Shown in pieces: positions 57,701-64,000 of a stretch of DNA of 64,000 nt; position 1 is the first letter of the stretch; each line of letters begins with the position of its first letter. The stretch comes from Parapristionchus giblindavisi (lineage: Eukaryota; Nematoda; Chromadorea; Rhabditida; Diplogasteridae): assembly GCA_943737045.1 (NCBI GenBank), contig CALSFV010000028.1, positions 186,001-250,000 on the forward strand, given 5' to 3'. The position numbers and the translations under genes are program-made. The notes under the pieces are model-generated. The model was given only the letters and a program-made list of their open reading frames with translations, was not told where the DNA came from and did no database searches.

Positions 57701-60700
57701 ACCGTATACTCTTACCTTTTTCCTTTCATTGTTTCCTTTAATATATTTATGTTCGACATATGCTCTGCTAAAGAAGATGATATTTCATGAGAGTGTTTTT
57801 ATTGATAGAGAAGAAGGTTTTTTATGTGTTGTTTTGATGTGTCTCGATCAACTTGTATTTAATAAATCGTAAACCTATATTTATATCTCTTGTTGTTGGG
57901 ATTGGTTATGGGAATGAATGGTAAAACTAGTAAATAGGAAGAGAGGGATGAGAGTAATTAATCATCTTCTGTAGAAGAAGAGCCTTCTCCTTAACCTTGT
58001 ACTTATCCTTCTCCCTCTTATCTGTAAATAGGAGTCTATAGGAACAGCCGGCTTCCCTCTCCTCTCTCGCTATCTTTACATTCCGTAGAAAGGATTATGA
58101 GAAGGATTTCTCTCTCTACTCACTACAACGAACTCTCTCTCTCTCTCTCTACTGAGTGCAACGAAGTCTCTCTCTCTCTCTCTCTCTCTACCTCTCTCTA
58201 CCTCTCTCTCCTGCGGGAGAAGTACCTTCTTCTTCTTCTTCTTATCCTTATCCTTCACTCCTCTCATGACAGTCGCACAAGAGCTTAGAGAGAGAGAGGG
58301 AGTGCAAGATTTATCAGTGGATTAGGGATAGAGATACCGTAAAAAGGCTAGGGAGAGGGGAGAAATAAAGGCAGAGGGTGACCTTCTCCTAATCCTCTGT
58401 TCTAGTCGGTAGAGAGAGGGATTCCGAGAGAAACGAAGGAGAGGGAGAGAGGCCGTGGTATACTGTAGAATCGGTTATATGTAAATTGCGAAATGATTTA
58501 TTGTAGTTAGATGTAGAGATAATATAAAATAGGGTCCTTCTTCTTCTTATCCTTATCCTTCACTCCTCTCTTGACGCACAAGAGCTTAGAGAGAGAGGGT
58601 GCAAGATCTATCAGTGGATTAGAGATAGATACCGCAAAAAGGCTAGGGAGAGGGGAAGAAACAAAGACAGAGGGTGAACTTATCCTAATCCTCTGTTGTA
58701 GTCAGTAGAGAGAGACTTCGTTGAACTCAGTAGAGGAAGAGAGACAAGAGCTTAGAGAGAGGGTGTAAGATGTATCAGTGGATTAGAGATAGATACCGCA
58801 AAAAGGCTAGGGAGAGGGGAGAAACGAAGGCAGAGGGTGTCCTTATCCTTCTCCTCTGTTCTAGTCGGCAAAGAGAGGGATTCCGAGAGAGAAACGAAGG
58901 TAGAGGGAGAGAGGCCGTGGTATACTGTAGAATCGGGTATATGTAAATTGCGAAATGATTTATTATAGTTAGATGTAGAGATAGTGTAAAAGAGAGAGGG
59001 TATAGAGAAGCAGAGTGAGTTTCAATGTATGGGAGGAGGCCCCGCCCACAATTAGTTTAGTCTCTAGTCTCGTCAGTCCCCCGTGCGGTTGTGTTGCTGT
59101 GGTGAGTCTTTGTTAATTGCTTTATTTTATTATTTCGATTGATTTTATCATTGATCTACCAAAAATCGATAATGTGAATCATTGATCTACCAAAAAATCG
59201 ATAATGTAATGATTATTGATTTTTTCAAATTACTGTATTTGATTACTGTACTTGTACTGTACTTGTACTGTAAAGTACTGTACTTGATGATTACTGTATT
59301 ACTGTTGATTACTGTAGTAATTGATTAGGATGATTTTATTGATTGACTGATAAGAGTTGTCAATCATTATTATCATTTTGATTGATCTACAAAAAATCAA
59401 TATAAAAAATCGATACAAAAAATCAATATAAAAAAAAATCGATAAGCTCCGCCCCTGAAGGGGGCGTGGCCGACGGTGATTGGCTGCCACAGGCTCCGCC
59501 CCCAAAAAGGGGCGGAGCTAAAATGGCGGTCAAGCTGACCTATACTACTATCACACCACACGTTCTTTCGCATATTTCCACATTTCGAGATTAATGTCAT
59601 GTTTTTTTTGATAAATAAAATAGAATAAACTATGCTCAACCTTCAATTGTCCTAGTGGGCAACTCTTCACAAGGTTGTCATCAACACAACTCGTCTTTGG
59701 TGCTTTTAGTCCATCAGAGAGAGTGAATGGACATGTATTAGCACAGACAGATCCGGAACATTGAACAATGATAGCTGATCCGAACGATGCAACCTGGAAT
59801 AATGGAATATTGTTCTACTGAATATGGGAATATTGATGGTGTACCTATTTCATTTTCGCTTCTCATTATCACTAGAAAATCGTTAGCGCTGTCTATTGAC
59901 CGTATAAAATACACTTGTGTATTTGGTACGAGAGTAGCCAACCACTGCCACTTCCATCAATGAATTTCTATGTTTAGAGAGAGAGAGCACCGGTGAGAGA
60001 GTAGGTAGATCAGAGAGAGCGAGGAAGGAAAGGAGGAAAGAGTGGGGGGGGGGGTTAATCGATAGTTCTTCCTCTGTTTAGCAGCAGTAGCAATGCAATT
60101 ATGCAAGTACATTTTATGCGGACAATACATATGTGTGTTTTTCAAACGTTAGCCAAATGGTGAAAGTGCACTGAAACTTGATCATAAAGTAAATCGACCA
60201 TATAGAATGAATAGAATGCTAATTCGCTATCAAATTTCGGCACCACTGCCCGCATTGAAAACAATTTTTGATACCACTAACCGCTGACAAACCGCAGCGG
60301 AGCGGTATCACTTACTGAGAGGTCACAGTTGAATCCGAACCAGTCACTTCCAATGCATACAAGATTCTGATAAGATTTGTTCTGACCCTGAAATGAAAAG
60401 AAATAATAATTGAGAAAAATAGTTTTTCATTGAGTTTCAATTCTGTTCATACTTGATCTTTAACATGTGATCTTTGATCTTTGATCTATTGAACCTGGAG
60501 TATTTGGATGTCTCTATCATCATCACATGACAGTCTCTGGTTCTCTCCAGAGGGTGCACAGATCGAGTTGCCAGATGGATCAGTATACGTACACCCACCA
60601 CATGATGAACTCGCTATAATGATGGAAGTGATTTAAAAAAATGATTAAAAAAAAGAGAATGATAAAAATGATTTAAAAAAAAGAACCGGAACACCCCAAA

Positions 60701-60880
60701 CTAATTCGAGACTAGTCGCTCTGGCAACGCTTTCTCGCTGTCTTTGTCCATGAGACAGTAGTAATCATGTATTTTGAGTACATACTAATGTTTAGAGAAT
60801 AGAAATAAATAAATTGCAAATAGCTTACCAGCCACGGTCACTACGAAGGAGAGAACTATAAATATGCGAGAAGGTATCAT
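39759..60880 (-). CDS. Cys-rich secreted protein, copy D (split by 17-kb element)
   Basis: Exons: e1 60829-60880, e2 60495-60613, e3 60316-60387, e4 59641-59793, then the 17.1-kb insertion in intron 4, e5 42034-42151, e6 41140-41238, e7 40825-41087, e8 40057-40180, e9 39759-39976. All nine exons keep the lengths and phases of copy B (405 codons) with no stop, so coding capacity survives. Intron 4 has grown to about 17.5 kb, and a near-perfect palindrome in it may impair transcription or splicing. The signal peptide differs (MIPSRIFIVLSFVVTVA), and the C-terminus reads SELTGHYYDIECA. Intron 7 has a 338-bp insertion (40310-40647), and intron 3 has dispersed repeat R5 (59893-60127). Function unknown, as for B. 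Confidence 0.8.
40310..40647. mobile_element. 338-bp element with GGTGGCCC ends and tRNA-like core
   Basis: Inserted into copy D intron 7 with TTAAAG on both sides (40304-40309, 40648-40653). The site is single in B and C. The ends ATGGTGGCCCGCGAAT and ATTCGTGGGACACCACC are imperfect inverted repeats. Inside, AACGCAGTGGTAAACG and GCAAGTTCGAAACC resemble Pol III A and B boxes. Confidence 0.8.
41608..41746. mobile_element. MITE family M5 in copy D intron 5
   Basis: The orthologous copy of 29228-29366, almost identical to B. Confidence 0.7.
42175..42295. mobile_element. MITE family M2 in copy D intron 4
   Basis: TTAA-bounded, at the same site as in copy B. The right end CGCTCCATTTAA carries one change. 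Confidence 0.9.
42406..42411. repeat. Left target-site duplication ATCACA of the giant palindrome
   Basis: ATCACA here and at 59550-59555 flank the 17.1-kb element. The matching intron in copy C reads CTTATCACACCACACG without interruption, so the duplication is unambiguous. Confidence 0.9.
42430..42520. repeat. GC-rich subterminal hairpins of the giant element, left end
   Basis: GCTCCGCCCCTTTTTGGGGG with GCGGAGC forms a hairpin. A second GGGGCGGAGC follows CCACGCCCCCTTCA, and CAGCCAATCACCG lies between. It is mirrored at 59441-59531. The arrangement resembles GC-box and CCAAT-box promoter elements or transposase-binding subterminal repeats. Confidence 0.7.
42560..42800. repeat. Subterminal repeat rich in TACAGTA, related to inner arm end
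   Basis: TTTTGTAGATCAATCAAAAT and CAGTCAATCAATAAAATCAT are followed by a cluster of TACAGTA heptamers. The same sequence in inverted orientation ends this arm near 50740-50870, so each arm has its own inverted termini. It is mirrored at 59161-59401. Confidence 0.75.
43060..43690. repeat. Tandem array R1 in left arm
   Basis: Three or so imperfect units sharing CTCCCTAGCCTTTTTGCGGT, ATCTCTAATCCACTGATA and CTCTCTAAGCTCTTGT. It is mirrored at about 58271-58901. Confidence 0.8.
43990..45440. repeat. Tandem array R2 in left arm, about 0.6-kb units
   Basis: Repeated features include ACAACAAGAGATATAAATAT, CAAGTTGATC and CTAGTGATTACGTAATTAGG, each appearing two or three times. It is mirrored at about 56521-57971. 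Confidence 0.75.
45450..46660. other. AT-rich non-coding part of left arm
   Basis: No open frame, splice pattern or repeat that I can name. It is mirrored at about 55301-56511. Confidence 0.6.
46669..47976 (-). mobile_element. Degenerate LINE reverse-transcriptase fragment, left arm
   Basis: The open frame 47035-47976 (313 codons from a TTG, not an ATG) encodes part of a non-LTR retrotransposon reverse transcriptase: SGVPQGSVLGP at residues 87-97 and YADD at 121-124. The frame around residues 24-34 is out of register. A-run length changes at about 47905-47911 and 47872-47876 put the motif-A segment with its first catalytic Asp into another frame and then restore the original. It has no endonuclease and no full C-terminus, so it is 5'- and 3'-truncated. 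The region downstream, to about 46669, ends with TATGAATAAATAAA, a plausible LINE tail. Copy identical to 53985-55292. Confidence 0.85.
48000..50270. other. AT-rich non-coding part of left arm
   Basis: About 2.3 kb with only very short open frames and no recognisable gene. It is mirrored at about 51691-53961. Confidence 0.6.
50270..50640. repeat. Tandem array R3 in left arm, about 120-bp units
   Basis: Three units, each with GATAACCACTACATAAYCAT, AACATAACTAAACATAAC and CAAATTCTTTCAAG. It is mirrored at about 51321-51691. Confidence 0.85.
50740..50870. repeat. Inner terminus of left arm (inverted copy of subterminal repeat)
   Basis: Reverse complement of this stretch reads TTTTTGTAGATCAATCAAAA, ATCAATCAATAAAATCACTC, TACAGTAATCAAC, matching 42560-42720. 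Its mirror is at about 51090-51221, on the + strand and in the same orientation as 42560-42720. Confidence 0.75.
50951..50999. other. Central spacer of the palindrome
   Basis: 49 bp between the last paired bases (50950 with 51000). It is AT-rich and itself partly symmetrical (CTAAAAAACAAC against CTAAAAAGAAAC). The immediate flanks carry repeated CAACTAATAGA units. Confidence 0.75.
51000..51250. repeat. Inner terminus of right arm
   Basis: Mirror of the left inner end, with an 11-bp insertion (TTGTTTTTTAG) near 51075 and a substitution near 51054 relative to the left arm. Confidence 0.75.
53985..55292 (+). mobile_element. Degenerate LINE reverse-transcriptase fragment, right arm
   Basis: Mirror copy of 46669-47976 and apparently identical over the open frame 53985-54926, including both A-run lesions (54050-54056 and 54085-54089). 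Shared lesions mean the fragment was already broken when the arms were duplicated, or that the arms are homogenised. It was probably an old LINE insertion carried along, not the engine of the element. Confidence 0.85.
59550..59555. repeat. Right target-site duplication ATCACA of the giant palindrome
   Basis: Pairs with 42406-42411. Intron 4 of copy D resumes at once with CCACACGTTCTTTCGC, as in copy C. Confidence 0.9.
59893..60127. repeat. Dispersed repeat R5 inside copy D intron 3
   Basis: An insertion relative to introns 3 of B and C. It contains TATTTGGTACGAGAGTAGCC, AATTTCTATGTTTAGAGAGA and ACATTTTATGCGGACAATAC, matching the intergenic block at 27329-27505. Confidence 0.7.
60690..60760. 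mobile_element. MITE family M1 remnant in copy D intron 1
   Basis: CACCCCAAACTAATTCGAGA followed by TCTCGCTGTCTTTGTCCATG. The right end is lost. It sits at the same place as the M1 copies in B and C. Confidence 0.65.
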
Positions 60881-60916
60881 CGTATATACCACTTCTCAAA
60901 TTCAACCGTTCAACTG

Positions 60917-60927
60917 CCTTATATACA
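60917..60927 (-). promoter_or_regulatory. TATA box of copy D
   Basis: TGTATATAAGG on the minus strand, 37 nt upstream of the start codon, conserved with B and C. Confidence 0.7.
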
Positions 60928-61404
60928 CGATATGCGACTAGAATATGCTAATCAACGTCAAGAGGTTTCAGCCGGTAATCTTTCTCTGTCGTGCCTACCA
61001 CCTCCCGTATAGGTATGGTCTCTATCATGTATAGTATCTTTTCATCTTTTCATAGCAGCGATAATCCACCATCGCGGTTTCTCATTTCTCTCGAAACGTT
61101 ACACTATCAAACGAAAAGAATGTGCATAATCCAATATTTGTCGCAGTTACACGGCCAATGCTGGGATTTTACTTTTACGGAATTTTCAAATTTTATGAAA
61201 TTTTACGAATTTCGAAACCTTATATTTTTCGCTTGCAGTCAACTTCCGTCTAACTAGAAGTAGACTTACAAGTCTATATCATGTGGGAACGATAAGTGAA
61301 CTACTAGTTTTCAAATACCGGAGTCCGTAATGAGACGATCACGTTTGGAATACACTACCTTTTGCACGTTAAAATAACGGAAATCGGGTGATTTAAAAAA
61401 AAAA

Positions 61405-61475
61405 TTGACAACCCGCTCTGACCCCACTCTCTCGTAGACAAAGAAAGCGAGAGAGTGTAGTCAGAGTAGATACTT
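61405..61475. mobile_element. MITE family M1 remnant
   Basis: Inner hairpin CTCTCTCGTAGACAAAGAAA and GCGAGAGAGTGTAGTCAGAG. The terminal repeats are eroded. Confidence 0.6.
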
Positions 61476-61705
61476 AAAAAAAGAATATAGAGGAAGGATG
61501 CAATACCTGTATGCTATAACTGGACAAAACAATGTAAATTTATGTAGAATGTCGTTATGATTATTTCCGTACATCAGTGTGAGCAAATTATTTTTATGGT
61601 GCAGAAAACGCTCAAGCTCAAAGAATGAGAAAAATGCCACATAATCATTAAGTTAATACTATCACATTCATAAACACTCGAAAATGCACAAAAATTACAT
61701 TCGTC

Positions 61706-61826
61706 TTAAAGAGGCTGACACTTTTGTCAACGGTCTCTTCAATGGTCTATGCTCTCTCGTTGTTAGAGAACAGAGAAATAGTGTGCGCAATGAAGAGGCC
61801 ATTGAGAGAGGTCACTCTCCCTTTAA
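61706..61826. mobile_element. MITE family M2, diverged
   Basis: TTAAAGAGGCTGACACTTT starts it and GTCACTCTCCCTTTAA ends it. It keeps the inner AGAACAGAGAAATAGTGTGC block and the TTAA boundaries. Confidence 0.8.
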
Positions 61827-62194
61827 TGTCGTTTCTAGCTAATGACATAATAATTACCGTATTTTGTCCCCCGGAATAAAATGCACTCCTCCATCCAGTG
61901 GAGCCAGACAACGGGAAAATATTATTTTTTAAGGCCATACATTCTAATACAAATGAAATGAAATATGAAATATGATTGAAATATTACTAAAAGTATACAA
62001 GTATATGTTGGACCCATTCTGGAATCGTCTACTGTTGTGCTTGATAAGAATTAGCCAAGCAATGCAGATGTTCTAGAATATTCATTATATACGAATATTG
62101 ATTGATGAGATATTAATATCATTATTCAGCTAAAGCTTTATTCATTCCTTAATATCATTATTTATTTATTCCTTAATATCATTATTCAGCTAAA

Positions 62195-62316
62195 GCTGCC
62201 ACTCCCCAACCGAAATCGCTTAAGCGACGGAACTCCATCACTCCCTTATTGCTTCATTCATTCATTATTCTTGATTTTAACTGATGGATAAAGAAATAAA
62301 TAAAAAATAAATATTG
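62195..62316 (+). mobile_element. LINE 3' UTR and tail fragment
   Basis: CCAACCGAAATCGCTTAAGC, GACGGAACTCCATCACTCCC and CTGATGGATAAAGAAATAAA. It has the same 3' end family as 6158-6280 and 21064-21180, and ends in an A-rich (AAAT)n tail. Confidence 0.7.
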
Positions 62317-63042
62317 ATTATTATTATATACAGCCTCGATCGGAGCAATAGAGCATGTGATATTGATTTAATTGATGGATGGAGTTCACGAAGAAACATC
62401 TTTTCATGGAAACACTGGAAATTGATATGGCGCCCTGGCCCAATATTATATTTCTGAAAATTTGAAGGTCAATTTTAGCTAGAAAAATTTCATAAAATAT
62501 ACCTTTTTGTTCCTTCGTATAGTTTTGTTCAGAATCAGATAAATAAATGGATGTACACCTAAAATTTTTTTTGCAGTTTGATTGCTTCTCAATAAACAGC
62601 TTTTATGTTGTTCAAAAGTCACGAAAGGAAAAGGGTGTGTAAAACAGGGGAGTTTTCCTTGTTTTTCTTTTCTTTTCGCAATTTTTGAACATAACTCACC
62701 ATGGCTAAATAGCTCACGGACTTGGTCGATTTTAGATCACTTACAGTTTTTTGATCGTATCTCACTTCAACGTTGTCCAGAAAGACATGTTTTTCATATC
62801 AGAATTCAATCAGTTCGACAAATATGTTTACTTCACAATATAAACTGTAATATAATTTAGCAAACACTGTGCAGATATCAACATAACTGGTCAAACACGA
62901 GGTTAATAAGTTAATAAGTAAGGCCGGGGCGTCGTCCGAGAACAATCATAATGGGGATCTGTGACGATGGTAAGGATAACGGAATATTTTATCATGCATG
63001 CAAATTCATTCATGAAGATTGTCTCTCCGTTGCGAATGTTGA

Positions 63043-64000
63043 TTATACACACGAAGGGCCGGCGAATTCTCCAGCCAATTCACGATCAGCATAGAAACTG
63101 TAGCCCCCGAAAAAGAAGGAACGATAAAGTATTCCACCCGGTACAGGGAGGCCGACTCCTTTATTATTAATCCACACTGTTCCGTTCCAAAACGTTCCGT
63201 TCTTTGCGTGAAGAGTTCTGTCGTTGTTGCATGAAACAACGCAGTTGGAGACTACGAGGTCGTCTACAATTAAAATTATATTAGTAATAATAAAATTATT
63301 GGAATTGCATTATAAGCGCATTTTCATTGAATGCATTCGCATTGAAAACTGCCACCGTGACAAAATCGAAGTAGCTTTATACGACGGAAATCCATCTACA
63401 TATAACCTTTTCTGCCCTTACAAACATATCATCCGTTCTCATAAAATTTGATGGAATAGATAAATAAATAAATAAATTGGGTGCGTCTAAATGCGTTTTA
63501 CCGGATTCGGAATCTGGTACATCACATTGGTAGCAGCCAACATTTGAGGAGTCGTAAGTGTTTACAAACGCCTCATCGCTACTCTGCCATATTCCCGAGC
63601 TTGAACAAGTTGGCGTAGCGGATCGCTGCATATATGAATTTGATTTATTTACACACAGAGGGAAAAGCGCCAAATGAAACTGCACCCTTAATAGTAACAC
63701 TTATAAAGTGTTCAATATAGCAGTACAGCTTACATCTATGGCCGTATGCAAGAACAACGGGAAAACCGTTTTCCGGGAAAATGTGACGTCATTAGCGTAG
63801 GCGGAGGATTTTTGGAAAACGCCTCCGCCTACGCTAATGACGTCACATTTTCCGGGAAAACGGTCCTTGCATACGGCCACTGGTCTGGTGATTTAGCACT
63901 TTTGTCTCCGTGCGTAATGAAAACTCTCACTATTCCAAATCTGTTATCAACCAGGACAGTCGTCATGTATCCCTCTGGACATGAAGGTGTGCATCCATTA
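63043..64000 (-). CDS. Cys-rich secreted protein, copy E (partial, runs off window)
   Basis: The three last exons are visible: part of e7 63931-64000, e8 63502-63625 and e9 63043-63263 (stop 63043-63045). e8 has the length and phase of the other copies and encodes SATPTCSSSGIWQSSDEAFV. e9 is one codon longer than in B and reads DDLVVSNCVVSCNNDRTLHA, closer to copy A than to B-D. Splice sites are GT-AG. Intron 8 contains a LINE 3' end and intron 7 a near-perfect M5 hairpin. The 5' part, including signal peptide and promoter, lies beyond position 64000. Confidence 0.8.
63360..63478 (+). mobile_element. LINE 3' UTR and tail in copy E intron 8
   Basis: ATCGAAGTAGCTTTATACGA, CGGAAATCCATCTACATATA and TTTGATGGAATAGATAAATA followed by (AAAT)n. 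Same family as 6158-6280. Confidence 0.7.
63740..63880. mobile_element. MITE family M5, near-perfect palindrome
   Basis: GTGGCCGTATGCAAG-type ends are mirrored across 141 bp, with GAACAACGGGAAAACCG and TGACGTCATTAGCGTAGGCG stems. It lies in copy E intron 7 and is the least decayed copy of this family. Confidence 0.9.

Larger units (their letters stand above)
42412..59549. mobile_element. 17,138-bp palindromic (foldback) transposable element
   Basis: The left arm (42412 to about 50950) and right arm (about 51000 to 59549) are reverse complements. Coordinates of paired bases sum to 101,961 over almost the whole length, showing very few indels. The termini are AGTAGTATAGGTCAGC and its complement, directly inside the ATCACA duplication. 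Seen differences are few: single substitutions near 48611 and 50072, and near the centre one substitution plus an 11-bp insertion in the right arm around 51075. The spacer is about 49 bp. Apart from a reverse-transcriptase fragment in each arm I see no coding sequence. Six-base duplications and AG ends recall Polinton/Maverick elements, but no Polinton gene is present. 'Foldback element' is the safer description. An assembly artefact is possible but is argued against by the target duplication and the arm differences. Confidence 0.85.
60966..63042. other. Spacer between copies D and E
   Basis: Begins with the unit junction (GTTTCAGCCGGTAATCTTTC). It then has an M1 element (about 61405-61475), an M2 element (61706-61826) and a LINE 3' end (62195-62316). 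About 62320-62900 has no assignable feature; an open frame at 62582-62860 lacks any recognisable motif. Confidence 0.65.

Noticed and set aside
42412..59549. Calling the element a Polinton/Maverick
   Set aside because: The 6-bp duplication and AG ends fit, but no polymerase B, integrase, ATPase, protease or capsid frame is present, so the class is left open.
61747..61938. 63-codon frame ending in an exon-like NIFPLSGSTGWRSAFYSGG
   Set aside because: It starts within an M2 MITE and does not match any exon of the Cys-rich family. A stray exon remnant is possible but unsupported.
62582..62860. 92-codon frame between copies D and E
   Set aside because: No motif, no splice context, no counterpart in other units.

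Overview
The window is eukaryotic, animal-type DNA. Genes are split by GT-AG introns, repeats are dense (CT/GA microsatellites, (TTTA)n runs, many small inverted-repeat transposons), and one gene is a clear CELF/Bruno family RNA-binding protein. The species cannot be fixed from sequence alone. A non-vertebrate metazoan such as a sponge or another early-branching invertebrate would fit, but this is a guess.

Layout. (1) 1-3589: low-complexity, CT-rich upstream DNA with no gene that I can support. (2) 3600-15668, + strand: a complete CELF-like gene that I assembled as 18 coding exons (616 codons plus stop, all phases consistent). Three RRMs flank a Gln/Ala-rich linker, and the introns carry MITEs, a LINE 3' end and tRNA-derived SINE-like pieces. 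(3) 15669-21191: non-coding, MITE-rich 3' flank. (4) 21192-64000, - strand: a head-to-tail array of five copies (A to E, left to right) of a gene I do not recognise. Each full copy has nine small exons encoding a secreted protein of 405 residues with about 30 cysteines. Copies B, C and D reconstruct without a break. A lacks the signal-peptide exon and promoter. E runs off the right edge. B and C are almost identical, with a repeat period of 5,379 bp at corresponding exon 9 positions.

The most striking object is 42412-59549. This 17,138-bp near-perfect inverted repeat has arms of about 8.5 kb and a spacer of about 50 bp. It is bounded by a 6-bp target-site duplication (ATCACA) and sits in intron 4 of copy D. 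The same intron in B and C gives the empty site. Each arm carries the same degenerate LINE reverse-transcriptase fragment, and the arms are otherwise non-coding. Each arm also begins and ends with related sequence in opposite orientation, so the whole looks like a head-to-head inverted dimer of a transposon.

The Cys-rich copies show mosaic similarity. A tract of about 1.3 kb in B matches D, while its flanks match C, which implies gene conversion or unequal exchange. At least five families of short inverted-repeat elements recur. One family (ends TTAAAGGGAGCG) is found inserted inside two others, which shows a TTAA target. I see no CRISPR, operon or prokaryotic signal.
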